A stretch of DNA of 64,000 nt from Spirochaeta lutea. Lineage in GTDB: Bacteria > Spirochaetota > Spirochaetia > DSM-27196 > Salinispiraceae. Where the stretch lies: the NCBI RefSeq assembly GCF_000758165.1, contig NZ_JNUP01000066.1, forward strand, positions 16,964 through 80,963. Reading direction: 5' to 3'. Position numbers and translations under genes: made by a program. The notes under the pieces were generated by a model. It saw only the letters and a program-made list of their open reading frames with translations, was not told where the DNA came from and made no database searches. This document shows positions 27,042-36,533 of the stretch, piece by piece (position 1 is the first letter of the stretch; each line of letters starts with the position of its first letter).

Positions 27042-27097
27042 TGTAGCCGATACTTGAAAGGTATAGTACTACCATATAGTCTGACCAGGAGAAGCGG

Positions 27098-30010
27098 ATG
27101 GCCGAGGAACGCAACAAGACGGAAGATTTCGACTCCCTCGATGAATATGGTGTCTGGGTAAAATCAGGCATCGAAGATGTGGATGCCGAAACGGATGATA
27201 TCCAACTGGATGATATACCGACCGAGCTTGACCTGGATTCTTATGATGAATCCCAAGATACCCAGGACCATGAACCAAACGTGGAGGGTCTCACCGAGGA
27301 AGAGGAATCTCTCCTCGGCGACTTGGAAGATAGTTCATTGGATACCGACCAAACCGCAACCATGGAAGACATTACAGAGGATACCCCCATGAGTGATAAG
27401 CAAAACCAGGATTCCGCCATAGATGAACTCACGAATGAGGAGACCGACGAGGTTTCCATAGAAATACCGGATTTTGATGATTTTGATCCGGATGAGGCCT
27501 CAGAATCATCCGAGGATACCAGTGCCCTGGAGGAAGAGTTAGCCGGATTGGATCTGGATGCTATTCCCGAGGACGGTGAAATCACCCTGGACTTATCCAT
27601 GGATGATGACGATGACCAGATCTACCTTGAAGAGGAAGAACTCCAGTTGGACCTGAACGATGATACCGAAGAGATTATGCTGGAAGATTTTGATGAAGGC
27701 GATCATGAGCTGGAGGACGATATCGTTATTCCAGGACTAGATGATCTTGATGACCTCTCCGATGAGGAAAACGAGATTCTAAACATGGGTGGCTTGGATG
27801 ACCTTGAGGAGGTTCCCAGCGAGCCCGGGGATACATTCGAGGAGCAGTCCCGGGATGACCTATCCGAGGATACTCTGGATTCCGGGACGGCCCCAGACTC
27901 ATCTCAGGATGAGGAGCTGGTTCAAGACGGCTCTCTAGACACCACCGAGGATAGCCTGGACGACAGCTTCACCATGGAAGATGAAGTAGAGGAAGTAACT
28001 CTGGATGATATGATGGTTGAAGATTCCTCGGGTGAACACGTCGAAGAAACAAGCCAAGAGGATGAGAGTCTTGAAACCTCCGAGGGGGGGTCTCTTCCCG
28101 ATTTTGATGAAGAGTTTTTGGATCTTGATGATTCGGATCTCCTGGTATCCCAGGATAGCGAAGGGGATACCGAACTTGGCGATACAGATATTGATCTAAA
28201 TATTTTAAATGAAGCCGCAGCTCCGCCCTCGGTTGAGGAAGATATTGACCTGGATGCCTACGAGAAGGACCTGGCCGCTGGTGAAATTGTTCTCGAAGAA
28301 TCCCAGGATGACCAGAACCAAGAAGATTCAGGTTCCCCTTCAGAGGATATCTACACCGAAGGTGATGAAGAAGATGCCGGTCAGCAGCAAGATCAGTCTG
28401 AAGAACATCTCCCCGGGGCCGAGGCCTCTGAGGACCTCAGCCTCGAGGATATCCATGAACCCGATTATTCGGAGGACCTGCCGGAACTGGAGGACTTTGA
28501 CGATGTTGAAGCCTTTACCGATTCCCTTTCCTCCGATACAGAAGAGGAAGTAGAGGAACAGTCAGGGCTTGAAGATTCCGTTGCCCCAAGCACCGATGAA
28601 CTTTCATCCTCCGAGAGCGACGAGGACCTAGGCGCTGAGGAAGCCTCCTCGGTAGATTCGGAAGAGGTAGATGTAGAGGATTCTGAGGAAGAGGAACAAG
28701 CATCCTCCCTGGATGATTCAGATCTCGCTGATGACGAATTTGGGATCATTGAGGTCGGATCTAAGACAGAGCAGGATGCCTCGCCCCAGGAAGGGAGCGT
28801 AACCCTGGACCCTGGCTCCTCAATTCTGTCGGCCATTGAAAGAGAGCTTTCAGCCATTAAAGGAGAATTGACCAGCCTCCGGGCAGATCTTCAGACCCTG
28901 CGTCACCAGGAGAGAACCCTTACCGAAGCAATCCAACAAAAACGTCAGGAGCTGGACGGCAATGATCAGGGTGCCACCTCCGAGGCTGGAGAACCCGTCC
29001 AGGAGGTCCCCCAGGATGCTCCGGAGCCCACACCAGACGATGAAAACCAAGAGGATTTCCAGGATTTTTCCCAGCCGGAGGCAGAAACAGAACTCTTCGG
29101 TGATGAGGATTCTGCGGGTGGTATTGATACCTCAGGGGGATTCTTCGATGAAGAGGAAGATGAAACCATCGCCCTTACCGGTGATGAACTGGATAATATT
29201 TTAAATACCGCCGAGTTTACCGAAGAACCCGGAAAGCCCAGTGATTACGACACGGATCTTGATCAGAACATTGATGATGAGCTTCTAGGAACCCCCCAGG
29301 AAGAAAGTACTCAAGAGGACGCTTCCATTGATCTGGTAGAGGAAGAAACCCGGGAGGATTTGTCAGACCAGGTAGTTGGCGAGATTTCCCTGGAGCCTGT
29401 GGATGAGCAGGAATCTGCCGGGGAAGACCCCTTTCAGGGCAGCGATGAAGAAGTCCGGGCTATGGCCGAGATGGATATCGAAAAAGAACTTCAGGACATC
29501 GAGGATCTGGATGATGATTCCATAGAGTTTGATTTCGATGACTCGGATCTTGAGGATATGACCATAGAGATTGGGGAGGCCGAGGAGTTCGATACTTCTG
29601 TAACCGAGCAGGAGGAGACCGAACAGGATCTCCCTGAGCAAGAATCCCTTGAGGACGAGGGATTTGATGAGGTCTATGATTCCACCGTGCAGGCAGAGGA
29701 GGATGCCGGCGAATCCATGGCGGACGAGACGCAACCTCAGACAAGCCCAGAGGCTCAAGAGGATGACCAGGAGACCTCGGTAGGTGCCGCGGGTGAGGAA
29801 TCACCGGATGCAGAAAGCACACCTGCAGCTGCCGCAGTTGAGCATGGCCCCGACGCAAGTATGTCCAGTTCACTGAAGCATGAGATAAAGACCGTATTAG
29901 CCTACATGGACAAACTTCTAGAGGCCCTCCCGGAAGAAAAAATAGAAGAGTTCGCCAGAAGTGAGCATTTTGAGACCTACAAACGTCTCTTTGAGGAGTT
30001 GGGGCTATAA
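27098..30010 (+). CDS. Very large hyperacidic, mostly disordered protein
   Basis: 970 residues composed largely of Asp, Glu, Ser and Gln with hydrophobic spots of the type LDDLDD and IELDF. There is no signal peptide. Two ordered-looking parts stand out: a coiled coil at about 572-615 (ILSAIERELSAIKGELTSL...) and a helical C-terminus (about 925-970: HEIKTVLAYMDKLLEALPEE ... ETYKRLFEELGL). AGGAG precedes the ATG. It heads a five-gene operon. The next gene starts 3 bases after the stop and the following ones overlap by 4. The acidic chain may act as a tether or scaffold for the operon's proteins (inference); no family is recognised. Confidence 0.8.
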   Translation: MAEERNKTEDFDSLDEYGVWVKSGIEDVDAETDDIQLDDIPTELDLDSYDESQDTQDHEPNVEGLTEEEESLLGDLEDSSLDTDQTATMEDITEDTPMSDKQNQDSAIDELTNEETDEVSIEIPDFDDFDPDEASESSEDTSALEEELAGLDLDAIPEDGEITLDLSMDDDDDQIYLEEEELQLDLNDDTEEIMLEDFDEGDHELEDDIVIPGLDDLDDLSDEENEILNMGGLDDLEEVPSEPGDTFEEQSRDDLSEDTLDSGTAPDSSQDEELVQDGSLDTTEDSLDDSFTMEDEVEEVTLDDMMVEDSSGEHVEETSQEDESLETSEGGSLPDFDEEFLDLDDSDLLVSQDSEGDTELGDTDIDLNILNEAAAPPSVEEDIDLDAYEKDLAAGEIVLEESQDDQNQEDSGSPSEDIYTEGDEEDAGQQQDQSEEHLPGAEASEDLSLEDIHEPDYSEDLPELEDFDDVEAFTDSLSSDTEEEVEEQSGLEDSVAPSTDELSSSESDEDLGAEEASSVDSEEVDVEDSEEEEQASSLDDSDLADDEFGIIEVGSKTEQDASPQEGSVTLDPGSSILSAIERELSAIKGELTSLRADLQTLRHQERTLTEAIQQKRQELDGNDQGATSEAGEPVQEVPQDAPEPTPDDENQEDFQDFSQPEAETELFGDEDSAGGIDTSGGFFDEEEDETIALTGDELDNILNTAEFTEEPGKPSDYDTDLDQNIDDELLGTPQEESTQEDASIDLVEEETREDLSDQVVGEISLEPVDEQESAGEDPFQGSDEEVRAMAEMDIEKELQDIEDLDDDSIEFDFDDSDLEDMTIEIGEAEEFDTSVTEQEETEQDLPEQESLEDEGFDEVYDSTVQAEEDAGESMADETQPQTSPEAQEDDQETSVGAAGEESPDAESTPAAAAVEHGPDASMSSSLKHEIKTVLAYMDKLLEALPEEKIEEFARSEHFETYKRLFEELGL

Positions 30011-30013
30011 TCT

Positions 30014-31054
30014 ATGGGACTCATGAACCGAGTTCTGGAAATTCAATCCGAGGACTCCGGTAAGGAAGCCTCCCCTTACAAGTCTGCCCAGGGGTTCTTG
30101 CACCACGCTGAGTTTGTAAGACGGAAGGTTAACCAGAAGCAGGATAACACTCCCGCAAGGGATACCAGCAGTGTCCGGGGCATGGAAGCCCGCCCCGGTC
30201 TGTCTCCCCACCCCCAAGGCGATACAATATCACTGGAGGGATTTCAAACAGACAGTGAGGAGGCGTTGGTACAGATTCTCCAGGCAGTTCACGGACTCCC
30301 TGATACCTTCCTCGGATTGTATGATTTTTTCGTACTGCTCCGGGATGTACTCAGCATAGAGAAATCTGCCCTGCTGACCCCGTCTGCCGAGGACTCACGG
30401 ATTTTTGAACCTGTGTTGTTCTGGAACCTGGATCAAACAAGCCTCCACCGGTTATCCTTCCCAAGAGAAGAGTTATCAGGCTTCGACCGATGGGGGGTCT
30501 TGTCTGCTCAAAACGTTACAAAACTGAGCAGCCGAGATATAGCGGTTACGGAATCGGATTTTATTTGCATACCCTTTCCGGAAAAGGAACCGGTAGGTGC
30601 CTTGCTGTTTTCCAGCCCCTACGGGCAATCCTCAGAGAAAGCCAATACCCTCCTGGTGAGTGCGCTCTCCCAGATCCTTTCCACCAATTTCGCAGGAATA
30701 CCCGCTCAGTTTTCAGCAGAATATACCCCAATTCCCCTGGATGTGTTACTGGCCGATCCCCAGGAGCGGATACTCCATATTTCAATGCTTGAAATCCATC
30801 GCGCCCTCCGGGAGCACTTCCCCATGGTTTCTGCCCAGCGGATTCCAGAAATTGTATACCGAACCTTGGCAACCCTTACAGAGTGCCGAATCGGTATTTC
30901 ACCGGAGGGATTTTATCTCCATCTTGAAGCCCCCTTTGCCCGGGCACAGGACCGGTTCTACGAAGAGACAGTTCGGCAGCTCTGCAGCTGGTTCACCCTG
31001 GACCCTGATGAGGTAACCTGGCATATTTATGAAGGCAAGAATGTCCAACGATGA
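30014..31054 (+). CDS. Unknown cytoplasmic protein, possible GAF-like domain
   Basis: 346 residues. After a low-complexity N-terminus (1-75), the middle (about 80-230) alternates helices and strands (LYDFFVLLRDVLSIEKSALL ... DFICIPFPEKEPVGALLFSS), suggestive of a GAF/PAS-type sensor fold. The C-terminal part is helical with aromatic ends. No ligand or catalytic residues can be named. The frame overlaps the next gene by 4 bases (ATGA), so expression is coupled with the DUF115 proteins. An alternative start is the ATG at 30023. Confidence 0.6.
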   Translation: MGLMNRVLEIQSEDSGKEASPYKSAQGFLHHAEFVRRKVNQKQDNTPARDTSSVRGMEARPGLSPHPQGDTISLEGFQTDSEEALVQILQAVHGLPDTFLGLYDFFVLLRDVLSIEKSALLTPSAEDSRIFEPVLFWNLDQTSLHRLSFPREELSGFDRWGVLSAQNVTKLSSRDIAVTESDFICIPFPEKEPVGALLFSSPYGQSSEKANTLLVSALSQILSTNFAGIPAQFSAEYTPIPLDVLLADPQERILHISMLEIHRALREHFPMVSAQRIPEIVYRTLATLTECRIGISPEGFYLHLEAPFARAQDRFYEETVRQLCSWFTLDPDEVTWHIYEGKNVQR

Positions 31055-32667
31055 TTCTGGTTCAAGGAAAACGCGGGCATCTGACGGTAAAATCCTCCAA
31101 AGGACGCTTTCTGCACAGCAGGGTAAATCCCCGGGAAGAAGCCCTCTCCCTTGCGACTGAACAGTTATCATCCTCCCAGGTCAGGGAGGGGGGACTGGTT
31201 CTCCTGGACACCGGACTCCCCTATCTCAGTACCTATTTAGCAGAGCAGTTTCCCGCAACCCCGCAGTATATTATTCACAGCGATGACCGTATGGCGGAAT
31301 TCTTTTTGCACCGGAATCCTGAGTTACCCCCGGGGAGCGTACATTGGCATCCTGGCGACACTGCCTCTCTGGAGGACACCCTGAGACCTTGGATGGCGTC
31401 GCGGTACCTGCGGGGGGTACAGTTGCTTCAAGGCAGGGCCGTGGACGACACAGCCTTTGCCCAAGAATCCGCCCAAACCGTCGCGAGTACCACTGCCGGG
31501 ATATTCACCCAGGTTCACCGTGAGACCATGACCCGGGGGTTCTTCGGCGTCAAAAAACTCGCCAACCTCCGGAAGGCGGTTGAATTACTCGAATCCGGCG
31601 GAGGTTCTCTGGTAACCGGGGTTACCAGGGCGGATGATGAAAAAGTCCCGGTACTGGTAGCAAGCGGCCCCAGCCTGGGACAGGCTGCCTCCTACCTCTG
31701 CAAATACCGTGAAACCATGATGATCTATGCCCTGCCCTCTGCAATTTCTTTTCTACACAGCATCTCCATGGAACCCGATGTTATCCTCACCACGGATCCT
31801 GGATATTGGGCGGGGGAACATTTACGGCAAATCCCCTCGCATTGGAAGAGCAGGATCATTGCCCCCCTTACCGCCGAGCTAGGCAGGATGCCCGGTATGG
31901 GGATGGTGCACTTTCTCCCGGTTTCCGACCCCCTGACAAGCCTCTTCCTGAAACCTCAGGGAATCAGACCTGGCATGAGAGAAACCGGTACCGTCGCAGC
32001 CTTTGCCTTAGATTTGATCCTTGAAGTCCATTCCAAGGCTGTCGTCATCTTCGGTCTAGATCTATCTCTCTACCAACTGGTTGGACATATTACCCCCCAT
32101 GGCTTCGATACCCATCTTGCCGGAGGAAGCACTCGTTTGAATCCCTTAGAAACCATACAGACCACAAGGGATCTGAATACCCTGGCCCCGGGTACGACCT
32201 ATAAACCCCGGATTTCCCAAGGATCATTAGAAATCTATCGGACCTGGTTTAGCAGGTTTTTTCATGGAAAAACCGATAGAACCTTTCTTCGGTTCATCGA
32301 GGGCCATCCAGGGGAGGATCTGCCTTGTGCTTCCAGGGAACAGGTTAGCCGCGTTTTGGAACGAGCATCCGACGCCTGGAAAGAATCCGAGCCCACCCAC
32401 GGTCCCGGTACTGGTCCTCTGGGGCTGTTTGACCATTCCTCAACACTGGAGGATTATGCCGTTCTACTCAAGCACCTTGAGTCGGCGATGCTGAAGGCTT
32501 GCACCTATCCCCTGAATCCTGAAGACCCCGCGGACGAGCTTCTCCAGGAGGTCTGTTTCTTTTCCTATAAGCGGTACTGGTCGGAGCATTCTGCGGATCA
32601 GCGTCGCGCTGTTTGCGCGGAAATGGCGGAGGAGATTCACTTTCACTTTTCGAGGCTGGCTCTATGA
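31051..32667 (+). CDS. DUF115 (MptE/Maf-like) protein 1
   Basis: 538 residues. The central domain shows VLVASGPSLG (about 202-211), PDVILTTDPGYWAGEHL and VVIFGLDLSLY, the pattern of DUF115, a Rossmann-like family related to 6-hydroxymethylpterin pyrophosphokinase MptE. It includes the motility accessory factors (Maf) that add nonulosonic sugars to flagellins. In spirochaetes such genes are often linked to motility, but no flagellar or sialic-acid-type sugar gene is in this window. It is flanked by 4-base overlaps on both sides. The second DUF115 protein has its GPSL motif at the same position, so the pair is probably a duplication. Confidence 0.75.
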   Translation: MILVQGKRGHLTVKSSKGRFLHSRVNPREEALSLATEQLSSSQVREGGLVLLDTGLPYLSTYLAEQFPATPQYIIHSDDRMAEFFLHRNPELPPGSVHWHPGDTASLEDTLRPWMASRYLRGVQLLQGRAVDDTAFAQESAQTVASTTAGIFTQVHRETMTRGFFGVKKLANLRKAVELLESGGGSLVTGVTRADDEKVPVLVASGPSLGQAASYLCKYRETMMIYALPSAISFLHSISMEPDVILTTDPGYWAGEHLRQIPSHWKSRIIAPLTAELGRMPGMGMVHFLPVSDPLTSLFLKPQGIRPGMRETGTVAAFALDLILEVHSKAVVIFGLDLSLYQLVGHITPHGFDTHLAGGSTRLNPLETIQTTRDLNTLAPGTTYKPRISQGSLEIYRTWFSRFFHGKTDRTFLRFIEGHPGEDLPCASREQVSRVLERASDAWKESEPTHGPGTGPLGLFDHSSTLEDYAVLLKHLESAMLKACTYPLNPEDPADELLQEVCFFSYKRYWSEHSADQRRAVCAEMAEEIHFHFSRLAL

Positions 32668-34214
32668 GAATTCTTGACTGGAGTTTGGCCCAGGGATTCG
32701 GAAAGATTCCCCGGGTAGAGTTTCCCCGGGGCAACCGATGGTTCACCAGTAAGCGCTCGCCCTTCCGAGAGTTGTATACCCTGGCAGAGACTATGCAATC
32801 CGGTGATTTTGTAATCGTTATCGGCTGGGATTTTCATGAGCTATCCTCGGGAAAACACCCCCGGATGAACCGTGGAACCATGGTGTTTTTGGATCCCTTC
32901 CCCAAGCTGAGTCGAACAATAGTCAAGGAAAACGCCCTACCGTCACCCTCGCCGGACATGGGGTACCATGCCGCCGATCCTGAGAAACCTGGATTCTCAT
33001 GGCTTGAGGAGGTCTTCACCGGATACTCCCCCCTGTTGTTTCAGAATCTTCGGGTCGAGACGGTGGCAGTGTATCAGCAAACCGGTCATCCCTGGATCGA
33101 TCAGGTGCTGAGCCGGCTTAAAAAAAGAATCGCCGAGCTAAAAGACGATCTCTCTACCCAGGCAGTATTCGGAAACCGCTGGCTTGAAAACGGGCTTAAA
33201 AACCTGGAGTATTACCACCGCCAATCGGCTTTGACGGCTCCCGGGCCAGGTAGGCTCCAGTCGGTATGGGTGCTGGGCGCCGGCCCCAGTCTGCACAAAC
33301 GGTTATCCGAGGTACAAACCATCGAGGCTGATCAACGCTATGTAATCTGTGCCGACACTGCCCTGCCCGCCCTAACCCACCGGGGAATCACTCCCGATGT
33401 GGTGGTGAGCCTGGACGCCCAGTGGTACAGCTTCGAACATCTTCGTTTGGCGGAGGTATCCCGAGCCGGTTTTTGGCTGGTGGATTTTTATACATCCCCC
33501 CTGGTAATCCGTTTGCTGAGTAAAAAACAGATCCCCTTTCGGTTTGTTTTTTCCCGCCATCCCCTTACCCACCTCCTGCTGGACTATCTACCCCAGATTG
33601 GGAGTCTCCTAAACAATCAAACCAACGCGGGGCTAGCCGCCCTCTCCTTCGCGAAGGGTCTTAGTACCCAGCTGTCCCTCGGGGGCCTGGATTTCTCCTT
33701 TCCCGGATTCCGTTCCTATACATCCCATACCTACCGGGATCTCTACGATGAGCTGTCCCGTTCCCGGCTGCACAGCCGGGATACCCAGGATCTATCGATA
33801 ATGGACCGGGCGGGGCCGCTCTCAGTACTTCGGTTCGGCCCCCCGGTAAACGAGCGAGGCTTCGGAGCATCCGGTTATACATCCCTGGGTGAAAGGCGGG
33901 ATGAGATTCTGAACCAGAATCATCCCGGACCAACCCTGTGGGCTATAGAAGATCTTGGCCGAGGGATCAACAGGAACCCTTCTATTCGGAACCTAGCCCG
34001 CGCCATCCTTGAGCGCATATCAGTGCCCATAAATTCCTTAGAAGAGGTCGTACATAATCCTGACGTTGGTATTTTCTCACCGGGGATTCTCGGTATTATC
34101 AGCAGGAATCAAAAAAATACCGCCCCAGGGGGTGATATTTTGGATATATCCAGACAACTACAGCAGAAAACCATAGGACTGCTTACCCTTTTGGCATATA
34201 ATGGGGAGGTATGA
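32664..34214 (+). CDS. DUF115 (MptE/Maf-like) protein 2
   Basis: 516 residues from the ATG at 32664, which overlaps the previous stop (ATGA). The longer frame to 32613 lies inside the upstream gene. The motif VWVLGAGPSLHKR (about 202) is followed by VICADTALPAL, PDVVVSLDAQWYSFEHL and a second half with QLSLGGLDFSF. Organisation matches the preceding DUF115 protein. A heteromeric or sequential sugar-transfer role is possible (inference). Its stop overlaps the next ATG. Confidence 0.75.
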   Translation: MRILDWSLAQGFGKIPRVEFPRGNRWFTSKRSPFRELYTLAETMQSGDFVIVIGWDFHELSSGKHPRMNRGTMVFLDPFPKLSRTIVKENALPSPSPDMGYHAADPEKPGFSWLEEVFTGYSPLLFQNLRVETVAVYQQTGHPWIDQVLSRLKKRIAELKDDLSTQAVFGNRWLENGLKNLEYYHRQSALTAPGPGRLQSVWVLGAGPSLHKRLSEVQTIEADQRYVICADTALPALTHRGITPDVVVSLDAQWYSFEHLRLAEVSRAGFWLVDFYTSPLVIRLLSKKQIPFRFVFSRHPLTHLLLDYLPQIGSLLNNQTNAGLAALSFAKGLSTQLSLGGLDFSFPGFRSYTSHTYRDLYDELSRSRLHSRDTQDLSIMDRAGPLSVLRFGPPVNERGFGASGYTSLGERRDEILNQNHPGPTLWAIEDLGRGINRNPSIRNLARAILERISVPINSLEEVVHNPDVGIFSPGILGIISRNQKNTAPGGDILDISRQLQQKTIGLLTLLAYNGEV

Positions 34215-35539
34215 TGTCCCGATATCCAACCCTGATCACCTGGCTAGGTATTGTGTTCTTTCTCGTGTTCTTCAGTGGGCTTTTTATTCTGAGTGATTCC
34301 ATCAGAAGAAATAGAGTTCAAGAAGCCGAGCACACCTTGGAGGCATTGCTGCCGGAGATAAGCGGCAACCGAGAAAACCAGCAACGCATCCTACAGAAGA
34401 TATACCAGGATCTTCCAACATTAGAAGCCTTAATGTATGAGAACCCCAGGGGAAGTATTGGATTTCTTTGGTCTCGGAATCCAGAACTGGTAACCCTCCC
34501 CGGTCAGACCGAGCCATCCGGACCGAGACTTCAGGCTCCAGGACTTCACCAAGCCCTCATCTCCCGGCCTGCCATGGAGAATGGACAGGCAACAGCGGTA
34601 TTCCGGGTTATTCTGGGACGAGATCTGTTCTTTTTGTTCCGTACCGGCTTCATCGCCCTGTTATTATTCGCGGGTTTGCTGATCTGTCTCTATGCCCTGC
34701 TCTCCCTCACCCGGAAAGAGGAGACCTGGGCCCCCGAGGAGGAATCAGACGATCAAGAATCAGACGATCAAGAATCAGACGATCAAGAATCAGACGATCA
34801 AGAATCAGACGATCAAGAATCAGACGATCACGAACCAGGCGATAACACGACACCCCCTGGACTACCCGAGGATGAAGCCCCGGAACCCGGAGGTGCCCTC
34901 ATGGCAGCAGATCCGGAACCCGGGGGTGCCCCGGCACCAACAGATATGGAGCCACCCCCCCCTTCCCGGGAGGAATCCGCCGACGAAGAGGTTCCACCCC
35001 CGATCGACTCAGACCCGGATTCAGATTCAGAACACGGCCTCGGTGGAGAAACAGACGCCGCCGACCAGCCGCCGTTTTCCAGTCCCTTGAGTCCTGACAG
35101 CGCTTTGCCGGAAGCACTTGATGCGGAACTACGGAAAGCGACCCTAGAGGATACATCCCTGAGCCTTTGCCTCATCGAGATGACAAACCCAGAAACAGTG
35201 GAAGAGGGATTATCCCGGTTTTTTAGCAGCCTGATGGAGGTCTTCATCTACCGGGACCTGCTCTTTCATGAAACGACAGCTGCATGTTGGGTTATACTCC
35301 CCGGCCAGGACCTAGATGCAGCCCTTTCTTCCTGTAAGGAATTTCTAGCCAGGGGTCATGCAAAGCTTCCGGATAGCGATATACGAATCGGCATTACCTC
35401 CCGGAACGGCCGCCACATACATCACCAGGTCATGATGAAGGAGGGCCGGGCCGCCCTGGCTCGCGCCCTGGCTGGGACCGACCCACTAGTAGGGTTTCAA
35501 CCGGATCCGGAGAAGTACCACAAAATCACCCCCCGGTAA
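34211..35539 (+). CDS. Two-helix membrane protein with acidic repeat linker and degenerate GGDEF-like C-terminus
   Basis: 442 residues. Membrane helix 1 is at about 8-28, a periplasmic domain of about 110 residues follows, and helix 2 lies at about 137-160. The cytoplasmic side begins with a linker of ESDDQ repeats (178-207, six units) and an Asp/Glu/Pro/Ser-rich stretch. A domain from about 300 to the end (LSLCLIEMTNPETVEEGL ... IRIGITSRNGR ... EGRAALARAL) has the strand-helix order of a diguanylate cyclase fold but lacks a GGDEF signature. Such domains can act as inactive receptors. Last gene of the acidic-protein/DUF115 operon, coupled by ATGA. It may be the membrane anchor of the set (inference). 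Confidence 0.65.
   Translation: MMSRYPTLITWLGIVFFLVFFSGLFILSDSIRRNRVQEAEHTLEALLPEISGNRENQQRILQKIYQDLPTLEALMYENPRGSIGFLWSRNPELVTLPGQTEPSGPRLQAPGLHQALISRPAMENGQATAVFRVILGRDLFFLFRTGFIALLLFAGLLICLYALLSLTRKEETWAPEEESDDQESDDQESDDQESDDQESDDQESDDHEPGDNTTPPGLPEDEAPEPGGALMAADPEPGGAPAPTDMEPPPPSREESADEEVPPPIDSDPDSDSEHGLGGETDAADQPPFSSPLSPDSALPEALDAELRKATLEDTSLSLCLIEMTNPETVEEGLSRFFSSLMEVFIYRDLLFHETTAACWVILPGQDLDAALSSCKEFLARGHAKLPDSDIRIGITSRNGRHIHHQVMMKEGRAALARALAGTDPLVGFQPDPEKYHKITPR
34742..34831 (+). repeat. In-frame 15-bp tandem repeat (6 units)
   Basis: Six consecutive units of GAATCAGACGATCAA (the last ends in C) encode ESDDQ five times, then ESDDH. The first five units are identical, which suggests recent expansion by slippage. 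The unit length is a multiple of three, so copy-number change keeps the frame. Confidence 0.97.
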
Positions 35540-35564
35540 TTCGGTAGGCTACCCTCCTAATCCC

Positions 35565-36533
35565 CTATTCCCCGGGCAGAAGCTGTGTTACCCGCCAGGA
35601 GGGCAGGTTCCCTCGCAGCAGGATTTGGTCACCTTCTTTCCAGATTGCATAGTACGTATCGTCTTCAAGAGTGTAGACCTCTAAGGTTCTCCTCGTTCCG
35701 GATTGCAGGGTCATGGTGATTTGCAGCATTGGAGCATCTCCCAGGATCTGGGCCCCAAGATCACCGGTGTCCAGCCCGGATAGTTCCAGGGTGGTCAAAC
35801 CTGAAACGTACGACTCCAGTGACCCGCCGAAGGGATCCTGTTCGGTAGAGATCTCCCAGCCCTCGGCGGCATGGGTAAGTATCCGATCGTCCTGACCCGG
35901 AATCTGAATCTTCACCTGATACACATCCTGGGCGGTTATGCCTTGGGGCCAGAGACGCAGCTCGGTCCAGTAGGCCAGATCCTGATTAATATAAAAATCC
36001 GCCTCGGAACCCGTGGTGAATACCCGGGGATCGGCATCGGTACGCACAAACACGCCGTTTCCGCCGGGGGTGTATTTGCCGTAGTAGAGTACCCGGACCG
36101 GGGGTGAATCGGTGTCCAGACGAAGGGTGATAACCCTTGCAGATGCCTCATCCAAGTCGTAGGCCCCGTAGGAATCCTGGGAAGAAGTAACCAGGGTTTT
36201 CCCCTCAAGCTGCCCCAGACTCTCAAGAAAATCCCGGACCCGCTGGGATCGGGAATCATACCAAGCACCGTCGGGGTACCTGACCTGCCATTGATCTTCA
36301 CCGGTGCGCCGAAGCGCAAGGGAATCACCGGATGGAGAACCTGGGTCATCCAGGGAGATAGCGCCGATATTTTGAATAGCCTCGATCTCCAGGATGGATG
36401 GTTTGCCCTGGGACCGGGTGGTCAAATTCCGGTATAGAGAAATACTCAGTATGGCAGCCAGGAGAACCACCCCAAGTAGGATGTATATGCCTAATAGTTT
36501 TTTTTCACCCGTGGTGAACCTCATGCTTCTCAT
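35565..36533 (-). CDS. DUF4340 domain protein, membrane-anchored
   Basis: 322 residues: one N-terminal membrane helix (about 13-33), then a beta-rich periplasmic region with repeated modules (ALRRTGEDQWQVRYPDGAWY; AAEGWEISTEQDPFGG) typical of DUF4340. These proteins usually sit beside GldG-type ABC subunits, as here. The ATG overlaps the stop of the GldG-like gene by 4 bases. Substrate unknown. Confidence 0.8.
   Translation of the reverse strand: MRSMRFTTGEKKLLGIYILLGVVLLAAILSISLYRNLTTRSQGKPSILEIEAIQNIGAISLDDPGSPSGDSLALRRTGEDQWQVRYPDGAWYDSRSQRVRDFLESLGQLEGKTLVTSSQDSYGAYDLDEASARVITLRLDTDSPPVRVLYYGKYTPGGNGVFVRTDADPRVFTTGSEADFYINQDLAYWTELRLWPQGITAQDVYQVKIQIPGQDDRILTHAAEGWEISTEQDPFGGSLESYVSGLTTLELSGLDTGDLGAQILGDAPMLQITMTLQSGTRRTLEVYTLEDDTYYAIWKEGDQILLRGNLPSWRVTQLLPGE

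Noticed and set aside
34468..35090. Two other rightward frames with RIRRS and IKNQT repeats
   Set aside because: Both are out-of-frame readings of the 15-bp tandem repeat; the membrane-protein frame has the helices and operon overlap.
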